Positions 11,166 to 22,343 of a stretch of 64,000 nt of DNA are shown one piece after another (positions within the stretch are counted from its first letter, which is position 1; each line of letters starts with the position of its first letter). A model generated the notes under the pieces. It ran no database searches, had not been told where the DNA came from, and worked only from the letters and a program-made list of their open reading frames with translations. Source of the stretch: Dactylis glomerata (Eukaryota; Streptophyta; Magnoliopsida; Poales; Poaceae); contig QXEO01001819.1 in assembly GCA_007115705.1 (NCBI GenBank), positions 556,487 to 620,486 on the forward strand, given 5' to 3'. Position numbers and translations under genes: made by a program.

Positions 11166-12043
11166 CTCCCAGTACTCCGTTCGGCACTTTTCTCCATTTT
11201 CTGAAAACCATTTTTTTAAAACCAAAACCGACATTGGGCAATGTAGTGATCTTTCCAACCATCCATGACCGAGGACTCGGCTATTCGAATAGGTTTACAC
11301 TCTGCAGAGGTTGTACACTTTACCCACAACATCCGGATACTTATCGTGTGGGCATCCTCCCCACATAACAACATATGCCACGATAAGCACCCGATCGTAG
11401 TTTTTCACCTGCCCACCTTAGCATAGGACCTACCACCTAGAGATGCACTCCTCAATACCGAAGCCCAAGTGGCTGTTTGACCCAGGAGTAGCAAATTCCC
11501 TAGCCCACTTGACCCTTCGGAACCCTGCCATCGCTTGCAGGCGTTTTCAATGAGGGCCCCTAGGTTGTAACCCTGCCACCTGAAAAGGTGACAATGCAAG
11601 CCTGAGTAACCGCTGTTACTCAGGGTGCCACAGAAAAGGTGTCCATGGTCGAACTGCCATTACATTTGGAGGCCCCATACCAAAGTGAACAAACTACTCC
11701 GCTACGCCCCGTCCCATACCAGGGTAATTGTGGTTGCATGGGTTAATTGTTCCGAACGACTACAAAGAACCACCAATGCCTTTTTCATAAAATCCACCAG
11801 CTTCTTTTCTTCCATCCAACTTCATTTATCCGAAACCTCATTTCTGAAAAGATTTCATTGGAATAGGGCACTATTCCAAGGTTTTCAAAAACATTTTCAA
11901 ATACCCAATTGAGTGTTCCCGGCCTATAGTTTTTGCTCCACTACAAGGTTTTCCAAAGGTCTTGATGCTAACCATCAAACCACTAACCCAGGGTATAAGT
12001 AGGTTTCAAGAAGGTGTCATCCATAAGGATGATAACAGTTGAC
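9823..12043. mobile_element. Repeat X, left part (unclassified, interrupted by element B)
   Basis: Begins with TGTGGGGACCCCGG, which resembles an LTR end, and is non-coding. It has a second, diverged copy at about 44731-46200: both contain matching blocks around CATCCATGACCGAGGACTCG and CCGTCCCATACC.GGGTAAT. Element B inserted at TTGAC (12039-12043). The same repeat resumes at 27785 with TTGACTTGTGGAGCCAAGTC, matching ACTTGTGGAGCTAAGTCG at about 45600 in the second copy. It then resumes again after element C. I cannot name the family; an LTR retrotransposon is the best guess. Confidence 0.6.
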
Positions 12044-13679
12044 TGATGCGGGCAGGATAACCACCCAGTTGGGAACCCCAAGAGGAAGGTATGATGAGCA
12101 CAATAGCAAGTCTTTCCCTCAATAAGAAACCGAGGTTTATCGAACCAGTAGGAAAAAGCCAAACTTCAGAAGGTGATGCATGCTAGCTTCGCGACAGCTC
12201 CGGACAATTTATAAGGCATCTCGTCCAGGGCTTTGCTTTGCACCAACAGCAACGTGGAACCTGCACACAACACAACCAAGAACTTTTCTCCCAACTTACG
12301 ATGAGGTTGTCAATCTCACCAGTTTGCTGTAAACAATGGATTGAGCGTATCGAGTGGAAAACAATAGTAGTATGCAAGAAAGTAAACATTGCGAGTAAAA
12401 GTAAACAGTAATAGCAATGTAAAGGAAATTGGACCGGGGTCCACAGTTCACTAGTGGTGTCTCTCCATAAGATAAATAACGACATGCAGGGTAAACAAAT
12501 TATAGTTGGGCAATTGATAGAATAAAGATAACGTGCATATGTCACGAAGATCACTATGAGATTTACTTTGGGCATTACAACAAAATACATAGACCGCCCT
12601 CCAACTGCATCTATGCCTAATAATCCACTCGCGGGGATATCGTCCGAACACCCCTCGAGTATTAAGTTGCGAACAACAGATAACTGCATTAAGCAAAGTG
12701 TGTAATGTAAACAAAATGAATGTCCTTGGACACAAGAATGTTATTTTCTCCCTAGTGGCAACAACACATCTACAACCTTAGAGGTTTCAGTCACTCCCCC
12801 AGATTAAATAGAGGCATGAACCCAACTATCGAGCATAAATACCCCCTCTTGGAGTCACTAGTATCTACTTGGCCAAGATAGCTACTAACAACGGAGAGCA
12901 TGCAAGATCATAAACAACATAAAGATAACATAAGATAATATTCAGCACATCAACTTAACATAAAACCAATATTCATCGGATCCCAACAAACACAACATGT
13001 AGAATTACATAAAGGTAGTCTCGATCATGTAAGGCAGCTCATGAGATCTAAACATGAAGCACATGGTGGAGAATACAACCATCTAGCTACTGCTATGGAC
13101 CCATAGTCCAAGATAGACTACTCACTCATCGTGCCGGAGGCAAGCATGGCGATGAATACGACCTCCGGTGGCGATTCCCCTCTCCGGCAGGGTGCCGGGA
13201 AGAGCTTCTGGACCCTCCCGATCTCGGGTCGACGATGGCGGCGGATCGCGATGTGTTTTTAGAAAATTGATCAGGGTCTTTAGGTTTTTCCTGTCGGGGG
13301 GTCTTTATAGGCGAAGGGGCAGCGTCAGAGGTGGACCAGGGCGGCCTCACCATGGGTGGGCGCGGCCAGGGGCTGGGCCGCGCCCCCTATGGTGTGGTCA
13401 GCCCGTGGCCCCCCTCCGTCTTTTCTTCGGACTTCTGGAAGCTTTGGTAAATAATAGGAGGTTCGGCTTTTGTTTCGTCCAATTTCGAGAATATTTCCTG
13501 TGTAACTTTTCTGAAACACAAAAACAACAGAAAACAGGGAACTGGCACTGTGGCATCTTGTTAATAGGTTAGTTCCGGAAAATGCATAAAAACGCCATGA
13601 AGTGTAACAAAACACTAAGCAAATGGTGTAAGAACAAGCATGGAGCATCAAAAATTATAGATACGTTTGAGACGTATCA
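12044..13679 (-). repeat. 3' LTR of element B
   Basis: 1636 bp, TG...CA ends (TGATGCGGGC...GACGTATCA on the plus strand). It closely matches the 5' LTR at 26173-27784. In minus orientation it shows the U3 start TGATACGTCTC and the hairpin described separately. Confidence 0.9.
12627..12660 (-). other. Conserved LTR hairpin, copy B 3' LTR
   Basis: Plus-strand arms ACTCGCGGGG (12627-12636) and CCCCTCGAGT (12651-12660) pair in nine of ten positions around a 14-nt loop that on the minus strand reads TGTTCGGACGATAT. Confidence 0.6.
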
Positions 13680-15033
13680 AGCATCCCCAAGCTTAACTCC
13701 TGCTCGTCCTCGAGTAGGTAAGTAATAACAAAATAATTATTTTTGAGGTGACATGCACCATCACAATCTTGATCATCTATGTAAAGCATTGAGTGCTGAG
13801 ATCAAAGAACTTAAAACATGGTCATGAAAGACATAATCTCAATAGAAGAAACTTGGCAACCATGTTATAACATGAAAAAGAACACAAACGAAAGATCATG
13901 AAAAATGAAACAATGAAAGTCACATGTGTGTTTCAACCATATGGAAAACATAGCAAATGGTTTTCAGCTTGTCCTTCATGGAATAGCAAAACATAAATGC
14001 ATAGGACACCTTCAAGTTTAAGAGGGCGACTAGATACAAATAATTTAAGAACAAGTAAAACCATAATCATGAATCAATCAATGATAACTGTGGGACAATG
14101 CACATTAAACTCAGAATGAAAACTATGCTCTCTTAGACGGTGCATAAAGGTAGAATGTGGTGACTCAACATAAAAGTAAAAAAAGGCCCTTCGCAGAGGG
14201 AAGCAGTAATTGCAAGTTTTATAAACCTTCAAAAATTATGGTACTTACTAGCTTTGAGCTCTCATTGCCCCCATCATAAGCATCTTGAATGGTTAGAGTT
14301 AATGTGAGTACAATTATGAAGCATATGCTTGACAAATCATAAGTTGAAAACCTCGTGTCCCGTGAAGTACGAATACCCAAACCTCATGCTACTCGACTTA
14401 GGGTCCCAAGCAAGCTCTTGTCATTGTAAATATACACGTATCATCGAGAACCGCCAACGGGGTACCTCCGTCCCCGATAACATGGAACAAGCCCACATCA
14501 AAATGACAGGACAAACAGACAATGAACACCTCAGCATCTCTTTTATTTACCATTGGTATAGCTTTTTATTTTGAGATGCGTCGTCGAATGTTTACTATGG
14601 ACATGCTGTAAATTTCCACTATGAATTATGCATGGCTTAGATTAGCGGCCCAGGCGTTTCTCTAACACATATAAAAACTCCATGATCCCACAAGATTCCC
14701 AACTTGTTTCACATCGCGAGTATCCATAAACAAAAGATCACGATATCAACTCAAATAAGAAGTGCAATGTTGAAAGCTTACCCCATGACGGCATGGTTTG
14801 GCTAATTTCCAACTTACAACTTGCAAGCATAACAACTCAACATAAGAGAGCCATAATGTCAAATTTTTAAGAATGAGAAAAGTAAAGTGTGCCATCAGGT
14901 TCGTGAGAGCTTTACTGACCAATTTTCGCATAACACCAAAAAGAGTTTAATTTGAAGGATAGATAAAAGCAAGTCAAATGTACTTTGGAATAGCAAATTG
15001 CTAATAGGTATGTATGGTGGACACACTGGCATA
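13680..15033 (-). other. Element B 3' non-coding region, distal part
   Basis: Starts with the polypurine tract (minus-strand AAGCTTGGGGATGCT, 13694-13680) next to the 3' LTR. The first ~530 bp match element D from 38375 and element C before 33136. After about 14210 the sequence differs from both. It resumes similarity near 15010 (GGTGGACACACTGGCA, compare 39350) just before the junction with element F. No coding sequence is evident. Confidence 0.65.
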
Positions 15034-17509
15034 AAAAGTCATCGTATTCTCCGTGGCCATGAGTTTCTCCGTGGGCTTCTATTTGTTTACGGTGTGCAGC
15101 TCCATCAGCTCACACCAAATTCACTTCTGCACATTGCTTGCTTCGTGACTCTTTGCGAGTCATTTTTGGGCATTGAGCCCCACTTCACTCTCTGGAGATC
15201 AATCTTTCGACTCCGCCCCAATGTTTCTCTGGCAAGGAAACCCGAACTGGGCGGAGCCGTCATTTCTGTGCGCCCTGAAGCGCAATACCTTGAATTTTCC
15301 ATGGCCGCATCTGTCCAAGGGTGGAGGACCAAGTGGTTCTACATCAAGGATCGCAAATCCTCTCCTGAAGATGAATTCGGCTTGCCTCCCTTTGACCCTT
15401 CTCAGGAGGTGAAGAAATTGAAGTCATGGGACTCGCTTCCCTCAGATGCAGAAGTTGCACAAATTCTTCCTCTTCTATCCCGCATTCAAACTCTGAAAAT
15501 AGGCCTAGGAGGTGCTTTGTCGGGTATCCAACTCATGGCGTTTTTCATACAACGTCGAGTTCAACCCCTACAGCACCGCCTCACCAAGCTTTGGACTTAC
15601 TCTGGCTTAGAAGACCCTACTCGCATATCTGAGGATCTGATGTCGAAAGAAGATGTCGACAAGCGAGTCAGGAATCTCACCAAGCTCACCAAAGAACATT
15701 CAGTTGCTGATTTGACTGCAGATTTCTTCGACTCCGTGCACCCTCTTCCTGAGGTATACATCCCTGTATCCATTTTTGTCAGACTTTTCTTAGTTTCGAC
15801 TTGCGTTGTTCCTTGCCTTTGCATTCTGCTGATTTAGTAATATGCAGGCTCACCAATTCCTTGTTTCTCGTCCTCCTCTTCCGGAGGCAGGGCCCCTACC
15901 AGCTGATCTTGCTTCTCCTGCATCTGAAGCCCCCGAGGCTGACAAAAGTCAGGACGAAGATGATATCGAGGAATCGGAAGATGAGACTAGCTCGTCGACA
16001 TCGCTTCCTCCCGTACTTGCTGACGAGGTTGGTGTCGACAAGAAAAGGAAGCGTGTCGACGAAATCGCTTCCTCGAGTTCGGCGGCGGCTGGCAAAGCCC
16101 CCGTTATTGTGGAAGATCTCGAATACTTCGACATGCTAGCATCGTAAGTATTGTAATCATATCTTTCAATTTTCCTTGTCTTGTTTCCATAACTTGCTCT
16201 TGTCATGTAGTGATGATGAGGAGCCGCCGGCACATGCTGCGGCTGCTTCACCTGTGGCCCCTGATGAGCCAGCTGAGCTAGATGTTTCTCTGAGGATTAC
16301 CAGGGCCTCCGTAAAGAAGATTTCTCAAACTAAAGCCCGAAACCAAAAACGTGCGAAGAAGGCCAAAGAAGCCGACGTTTCTCTGGAGGCCCATGTATCG
16401 ATGGTTTCTTCTGATGATGTGAGTGACTCGTCTTTGCCTGCTTTCCTTTTATTCACTCCTTCTCTGACATGCTCTTTTCTTCAGGCTTTGGTAAAGAGAT
16501 TCATCGACTTGGGCACTGAATGTGCGGGTTACCTAAAGGTTGCAAAAGCTTCCGAAGGTGCAATTTTGATGTTCAGTCATTACTTTTCCTTTGTGCTCTT
16601 GTCTTATGCTGTTTGTCTGACTCCCTTTTGTCTTCTTTTGTAGAAACCTTAGCAACAGCCAATGCTCGCATTGCGTCGCTAGAGGCGGAGCTCAAAGCTT
16701 TGCAGAAAGCTTATGACGCTGCGACCGCTGCTAAGGCAATTGCTGAGAAGTCGCAGAAATCTGCGATTGCCAAGGCGAAGAAGGCTGAGAAGGCGTTAGC
16801 TGATGCCAACAAGGAGCATGCTCAATGAGAGCAAGCCGTGGCGGAGCGTCTTCACACCATGTCTTCTGCCGTTGAAAGTAAGATCTTCGATTTGTCTTTG
16901 TATTTTTGACTTCTGTTGCACTCGTGTACCTGTTGTCACTTGTCTCTTCTTTTCTTTTCTATTTCTGCAGAATTTACCGGGGTATCTTCGTCGGCTTTGC
17001 CAACAGATGATGACCCCCTGATGGATGCGGTTAACCTACTCAAAGAAAACTGGATATCTATCCAGGAAACTTTTGAGTTGGTTAGCCGCGTTCTATCACG
17101 GCTGTTCGCTGGTTTGTGGCCGAAGAAAAGGGTGACAGTTCCGAAGGACAACTTGGCTGAACTCGCCAAGTCCTTCGATACTACTGAAGACCCTACTCTC
17201 CAGCTGAAAGGGCTGTCCATTAAGCGCGGCGCCGAGGGTGCTATTGCACTTTCTCTTGCGCACGGTACAGACTTTGACTGGGAGAGGGTTAGCTCCCCTC
17301 ATGGCCAAACCCGTGACGAGATGAAGGTGTTCTTCGAGAAGGCGAAGAAGCTGGCACCTGCATTGTTGACCACGATCTCTCCTTCGGCAGCCTCTGCGGT
17401 GCCTGCTGCACCACCTCCAGCGGCTAAGGATCCGGTGCCGCCGTCGACTTCCAGCGAGGAAGCTGCTGCGCCCCCTTCTACCATGGAGCAGAATGCTGAG
17501 GTGGCGTAG
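15034..17509 (+). pseudogene. Antisense intron-containing gene of element F ('putative gypsy type transposon' domain)
   Basis: Opposite in direction to F's gag. The first exon carries a domain resembling the plant 'putative gypsy type transposon' family (Pfam Transposase_28), with HIACFVTLCESFLGIEPHF and a following WRTKWFYIKD motif. It is cut at its N terminus by the element's truncation. Five introns with GT-AG ends are visible: 15754-15847, 16144-16210, 16419-16484, 16558-16643 and 16878-16970. The later exons encode acidic and then Lys/Ala-rich coiled-coil sequence (KALQKAYDAATAAKAIAEK region). An in-frame TGA at 16826-16828 breaks exon five; a single CGA-to-TGA change would explain it. 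The stop is at 17509. Function in the element is unknown; antisense ORFs of this kind are described in Tat elements. Confidence 0.7.
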
Positions 17510-17689
17510 ACTCAGCTTCCTTGTAGCTTCGTTTTTAGTGTTCTCCTTTTGAATGTAAAGACTTTAGTTAAATGCAACCCGAGAACCTTTAGCCATGGGG
17601 TTGTGCTCTTATGTAAATATATTCTCTTCGTATGAAATACTATGTTGCCTTTCTGAAATTGTTTCCCCTTTCTTTTTCTATTGTAGTCG

Positions 17690-18597
17690 ATGCGTGTTCA
17701 TGATCCTTTGACTCATGGTCCTGCTCCTTCTTCTGCTCGTGGGTTCGATCCCCAGATTTCTTCGACTACTAGTCGATGCAGTCAGTGTTTGGAATACTCT
17801 TCCAGGATTTCCGACCTTGAAACTCGCCTATCCTTGGCTAAACGCCAAGCACAGATGGCTATTAAAAAGGCTAGCCAAGCCAGTGGCTATATGAAGAAAA
17901 TCTCTTCCCTTGAAGAAAAGGTCTCCAGTTTGACGGCGAAGGTTGTTCATAATGAAGAGTGCGAGTCTTTCATTCTTGGCATTGTCGAGTCTGCTTGCGA
18001 GCTGTTGCGATGTGAGTTTTCTTTCGACTCCTTCTTTGGCTGCTTGTGCACTGCTGCTTTTGTGATATATTTGCTGTTGTAGGTACTTGTTTGGATTTTG
18101 CTGCTGAAGAACGCCGAGTTGCTGAGCGAAATGCTGCTTTGGAGAAGATGTCGACTGGTTACGAGACTTTGTGGTCTGATCCTCGACGCCGAAGCGCTAT
18201 TGTACTGCTCCAAGACCGTGCCCAGCACATTGGCGAATCAGTTGATGGTTGCCGACGAGCTCTCACAACTATGCACTCCATCATGCTTCCTCGTAATCCT
18301 TTGCCTGCAACATTCCCACTTCTTCTTGATATTTTCAGATCAAGTCATCGTATTCATAGGTTGATAGAGCTGAACTTAGTGGCGGGTGCCAATTTTGCTC
18401 TCGGGTGGATACGTAAGTGGCACCCGAGGTTGAATTACAGCACTATGTCCCTGAGTTTGGCTCCAGGTGGAGCTAGCCTTCGAGTTCATATGGAGAACAC
18501 GCTGCAGCCTGCTCGAAGACTCGTAGCTAGGCTTCTGGAAGCGGACGCTGCGTTTTTTTCGCGAGTACCATTATTTGGACCCTTTAGGCGTAGATGA
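17690..18597 (+). CDS. Second antisense gene of element F, one intron, coiled coil
   Basis: ATG at 17690, exon one to 18011, GTGAGT donor, intron to ...TTGTAG (18082), exon two 18083-18597 ending TGA. Joined, this gives about 278 residues with no internal stop. The first exon has a Ser-rich start, a CSQC pair and a heptad-like segment (SRISDLETRLSLAKRQAQMA; SSLEEKVSSLTAKV). The second has a basic/Leu-rich region and an LVAGANFALGWIRKWHPR segment near the C terminus. It follows the first antisense gene by 180 bp in the same direction and lies just 3' of the gag stop. It may be a separate gene or the 3' half of one longer transcript. I do not know its role. Confidence 0.55.
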
Positions 18598-18908
18598 CTC
18601 TGACAACCCGTTGTTGTAATGCTTTGTGTATATGGAACGCGAGAGTGTCTTACTTTGCGACTACTGTGTCGAAAAGTTTATTCTCAAAGCGTTATTGTGT
18701 AAGTCGTGCGTTTGCCGCATTTTTTCCCTTTGAAAAGATTCGTAAACTCGAATATGAGGAATGATTTATCTTTATTTATACTTGTAGTATAAGATACATG
18801 GGGTGACCCAAGAGATCCGGCCTATGACCTGTGTTCTGGATCTAGAGGGCATTGCCCCTGGTATAACTCGTGGCTTTTATAGCCTTTGTGTCCTGCTCTT
18901 CTCTATGT

Positions 18909-21900
18909 CTATGGCGTCGCAGTTTTCCCTTCTTCTCCTGCGCTCTTGCCTTCCCCTGGTGTTTCTACTCGTGGTTTCTTTGCCTCGGGCTCCGCGACGC
19001 GTCCCTCGAGTAGCTTGATGCCTTCTGTAGTCGTGCTTTTCACCTTTTCTGTATAGTTGGCTATCATGCCAAAGTTTTGCGCCATCTTGTGGAACTCTCT
19101 GTCGCAGAGATCTGAGACTTCAAAACTTCCTTTGACTGTAATTATTCCTCTTGGTCCTGGCATTTTAAGTACTAAATATATATAGTGAGGTACTGCCATG
19201 AAACGCGAAAACGCGGGTCGTCCGAGGATCGCATGATATTGAGATGGCCAGTCCATGACTTCGAAGTCTAATTTTTCTCTCCTGTAGTTTTGTCGGTTGC
19301 CGAAGCAAACATTGAGTGCTATCCGACCCAGTGGGTAATTGGCACTTCCTGGCACAATCCCGTGGAAGGAGCAATCTGTTGGTTTCAGGAACTCCAGCGA
19401 TATGTGCATTGCCCTGAGTGTTTTCGCGTATATCAGGTTAATCCCACTTTCTGCGTCCATGAATATTCTGTCGACATCATACGCGCCGATTTGAGCTTTG
19501 AGTACCAGAGGCGCGTTTCCTGGCCGAGGTACTGTTATGGGGTGGTCCTCTCTATTGAACTCAATTGGTTGTTCTGACCAATGCAAATATTCTGTTGTAG
19601 CTGGAGGCGACATGACTGCTAGATTGACTTGTCGAGTTATACTCTTTTCCTCTTTGTTCGACTTTGGCACAGGTTGTATCATGGCTGTGATGTGTCCTTT
19701 TGATGGGACGTATCCTTCGTCGTCGTCGTGTCCCTTGTTTTGCTGGTCTTGTCCTTGAGGGGCTCCGTTGTTTTCTTGCTGGCTTATCGGGGGATTGTTA
19801 CTTCCTTCGAATCCTTGTCGCCTTGCTTCGGTTTGTTTGTTTATTGCTGCTTCTTGTAGTTTTAAGAATGTTGTGCAGTCTTTCATTGCGTGCCTTGATA
19901 CGCGCTTTCCGTCGACGAACGCTGAGTGTATATGACAAGGCCCGTTGAGCATATCTTCTGGTGATGGGTTGTACTCCCAGGATTCTCTTTGTGGGAACTT
20001 CTTGTAGTCCTCTCTTCCGTAGCTGCGATATCCTGAGCTTCTGCGATCGTTTCCTTGATAACTGTTGTCTTTATATCCTGCGGCGACTTGGCTATGAGAG
20101 CCGTAGGTGTCGTAGTTTCGGGATCGTCTCCTTTGACTTCCATATCTGTTTCTTCTGTCGTCCTCTGGAGATCGTGTCCGTTTGTTATTGCACGCATCTT
20201 CTCCATCTGCAAATCTGTTTGCTGTGTCCATGAGATCTGACACCGTTTTTGGCTTGATTCTACCCATCTCTTCGACTAGGTCTCTTCGCCTTAGTCCAAT
20301 GATGAACGCATCTATTGCTCTTTCGTCTGAAACTTTGACTGCTGAATTTTTGATGAGGCTCCATCTTTGGATGTATGCCCGTAGTGTTTCGTCGTGTTGC
20401 TGTACGCATGCCTTGACTTCTTCTATTGATGCTGGCCGTTTGTATGTCGACCTGAAGTTGCTTGTAAATTGCTTTGTGAGGTCTTCCCAGCTTCCAATGG
20501 ATTCTTTCTCTAATTTGCTCAACCATGCCCTTGCTGCGCCGGTGAGGTGTAATTGCAAACTTTGCATTGCTGTTTCTTTGGTTCCTCCTAGTATTTGAAC
20601 TGCTTGTAGGTAATCTGCGAGCCATGATTGTGGTTCCTGTGATCCGTCGTATTTTTGCTGATCATGAGGTAGCTTGAATCCTTTAGGCACTGGAGTGATG
20701 CGAACCCTACGGGTAAAGCATGATGCCCCCATCTCTTTTTCGTCGTCTTCATAGTCGCGCCTTTCATTTGGGGATCGCGATCTTCGAGTTCCGCCGTGCT
20801 GTTTTGGTGATGGCGACCGAGATCGGTGTTTGCTGCTTCTATGCCGAGGACTATTGTGACGGCGAGGCGACCTTGCTTTGTGTACTTCCTTGTGATGATG
20901 TGCTTCTTCTCCTTTTGCTGATAGTTTGTGGCCTACCATGTTGAGTCCGTTCAGTGCTGCTCTATGCATGTGCTCCCTAGGATCTCCTGGACTTGGTCGA
21001 GTTGTGAGCAGATATGCTTGTGCTGCTACTAATGCTGCTTCAGGGGTTTTTGGTAGGATGTTCCCCTGCTCGTCGACCGATAGGAAGGACGAGTCGAGGT
21101 TTTTCGAAATACTTTGCCTGTCGGAGTACTCGAGGTTGTCATACCTTGAGCCGTGTCGACAATTTTTCCTTGCGTTGCTGTATGATGTGTCGCTTCGTGC
21201 TTTACGAGCAGCTTCGCTGGCTGCAATGGCTGAATCTTTTCTTCTTTGTATCTCTATCTTCTCCTTTGCTAATTGCTTTGCTTGCTGCCTTAGGGCGTAA
21301 TGATACCCAAAAAGCATGTCTTTGCTAGAATTTGATGGTATTGGTGTGCCGTGTTCTACGGCTTCTCTTATTATTTTCCACTCGTCGACTGATAGTCGAA
21401 TTTTCTCCCTGGCTGTGAGGGATTCCACTGTTTGTCCTTCTGCTAAGTGATTTGCTCCTCTGTCGATATTTGCTGGATTGATCACTGGGTTGTTATTTTC
21501 GTCGAATTCCTCTGAGTTGTCTCCCACAATGGCGAGTACCTGGCACTGCTTGCCGATGTTGTTATTGAAGCTTGAGAAGATCGAGTCATCATCTTCAGAA
21601 AGCTCTAGACCTGTTTTCCATGTATCTGCTGAGTTGTCTGAGATATCGTTGAGGCAGATTGTGAGATCGTCGAGTTGGATTTCTGTATTGAAGTTGTCCT
21701 TCGCGTTGTTGTCTTCTGCGATTTTTCTTTTTTGTACTTCTTCTAGGCTGACCGACGAGTTTACCTCGCTGGAGGAGCCGTCGGAATACTCCATTATTTC
21801 TGTTGCTTCAGGCTCTCTTGCCGATGGATCTTGTTTCGTCGGATCCGAAAGACGGGACAAACCCGACGGCCCGATGAGGATGCTCAGACTTCCGATGGTT

Positions 21901-21971
21901 AGTTCCACCTCTTGACTTCCGTCGACTTCTGAACTGCTGTTGGCTAAAAGCGAAAAAGCCGTCGAATTCAT
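18909..21971 (-). CDS. Element F gag with protease-like C terminus
   Basis: A minus-strand ORF of about 1020 residues begins at ATG 21971, just after the primer site; longer starts would lie in the primer site itself. Residues ~1-360 are acidic and low-complexity. An Arg/Ser-rich stretch (RSPRRHNSPRHRSSKHRSRS) follows at ~370-410. Next comes a gag core at ~440-570 (GAARAWLSKLEKESIGSWED, FTSNFRSTYKRP). A zinc-knuckle-like CHIH...H...C motif lies near residue 690. The C terminus resembles a retropepsin (YHAILGRPAF, FGMIANY), but the catalytic loop reads DAESG. The Asp remains, while the residues after it differ from the usual D-[TSG]-G, so protease activity is doubtful. No polymerase follows. 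The ORF is otherwise intact, and gag-only non-autonomous elements can use helper enzymes. Confidence 0.85.
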   Translation of the reverse strand: MNSTAFSLLANSSSEVDGSQEVELTIGSLSILIGPSGLSRLSDPTKQDPSAREPEATEIMEYSDGSSSEVNSSVSLEEVQKRKIAEDNNAKDNFNTEIQLDDLTICLNDISDNSADTWKTGLELSEDDDSIFSSFNNNIGKQCQVLAIVGDNSEEFDENNNPVINPANIDRGANHLAEGQTVESLTAREKIRLSVDEWKIIREAVEHGTPIPSNSSKDMLFGYHYALRQQAKQLAKEKIEIQRRKDSAIAASEAARKARSDTSYSNARKNCRHGSRYDNLEYSDRQSISKNLDSSFLSVDEQGNILPKTPEAALVAAQAYLLTTRPSPGDPREHMHRAALNGLNMVGHKLSAKGEEAHHHKEVHKARSPRRHNSPRHRSSKHRSRSPSPKQHGGTRRSRSPNERRDYEDDEKEMGASCFTRRVRITPVPKGFKLPHDQQKYDGSQEPQSWLADYLQAVQILGGTKETAMQSLQLHLTGAARAWLSKLEKESIGSWEDLTKQFTSNFRSTYKRPASIEEVKACVQQHDETLRAYIQRWSLIKNSAVKVSDERAIDAFIIGLRRRDLVEEMGRIKPKTVSDLMDTANRFADGEDACNNKRTRSPEDDRRNRYGSQRRRSRNYDTYGSHSQVAAGYKDNSYQGNDRRSSGYRSYGREDYKKFPQRESWEYNPSPEDMLNGPCHIHSAFVDGKRVSRHAMKDCTTFLKLQEAAINKQTEARRQGFEGSNNPPISQQENNGAPQGQDQQNKGHDDDEGYVPSKGHITAMIQPVPKSNKEEKSITRQVNLAVMSPPATTEYLHWSEQPIEFNREDHPITVPRPGNAPLVLKAQIGAYDVDRIFMDAESGINLIYAKTLRAMHISLEFLKPTDCSFHGIVPGSANYPLGRIALNVCFGNRQNYRREKLDFEVMDWPSQYHAILGRPAFSRFMAVPHYIYLVLKMPGPRGIITVKGSFEVSDLCDREFHKMAQNFGMIANYTEKVKSTTTEGIKLLEGRVAEPEAKKPRVETPGEGKSAGEEGKTATP

Positions 21972-21987
21972 GATTCCAACGCCCAGA

Positions 21988-22006
21988 GTCCCCACGGTCG
22001 GCGCCA
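21988..22006 (-). other. Primer binding site of element F
   Basis: Minus strand TGGCGCCGACCGTGGGGAC starts two bases inside the 5' LTR end. The TGGCGCC start fits complementarity to a tRNA 3' CCA end; the isoacceptor cannot be assigned with certainty and differs from the Asp-type sites of B, C and D. Confidence 0.7.
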
Positions 22007-22008
22007 AT

Positions 22009-22343
22009 TGACGAGGGTTAACTCGGCAAATGTCCTAGATGAAGGACTTAGGATCGGGGAGATAGGGCGTCGGATGAACTCGAAGGTAAAGTTAGTCGAA
22101 ATAAGCGTGTATCGAAAGTAAACTTGGGTGTTCAACCTGGCTTGCTTTCAATCTGCCCCACACCGTCCCCTCCTGGCCCCTATATATAGATGGCCAGGTC
22201 TCGAGGATCGGGTAGGGTCCGATACAGATTACAAATATCGACATACGGTAATAACTCATATTCGACTATCATTACAATTGGGCCTAGCTAAACGGGCCTC
22301 AGGGGTACTCAACTAACGGGCTCTATTAACTATACCCTTGTCA
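22009..22343 (-). repeat. 5' LTR of element F (335 bp)
   Basis: Plus strand runs TGACGAGGGT...ACCCTTGTCA, giving TG...CA ends with a ~9-bp terminal inverted repeat. It contains CCTATATATAGATGG, a TATA-like string, near 22180. No matching second LTR is present in the window. Confidence 0.8.

Larger units (their letters stand above)
15034..22343 (-). mobile_element. Element F: truncated Tat-like gypsy element nested in B
   Basis: In minus orientation: a 335-bp 5' LTR (22343-22009), a primer site (22006-21988), a very long gag/protease-like ORF (21971-18909), then two genes in the opposite direction. No polymerase genes and no 3' LTR are visible: the low-coordinate end breaks off inside the first antisense gene at about 15034. 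The right flank continues element B (CTTGGTTTTTAGGAGTTGG at 22344, as at 39370). The expected duplication cannot be checked because the left end is missing. Antisense extra ORFs are known in Tat-lineage elements. Confidence 0.75.

Noticed and set aside
15000..15040. 3' LTR of element F at its left end
   Set aside because: No match to TGACGAGGGT...ACCCTTGTCA; the sequence goes from element B directly into the antisense gene.
18803..21915. Many plus-strand frames opposite the gag of element F
   Set aside because: They are shadows of a single long coding frame on the minus strand.
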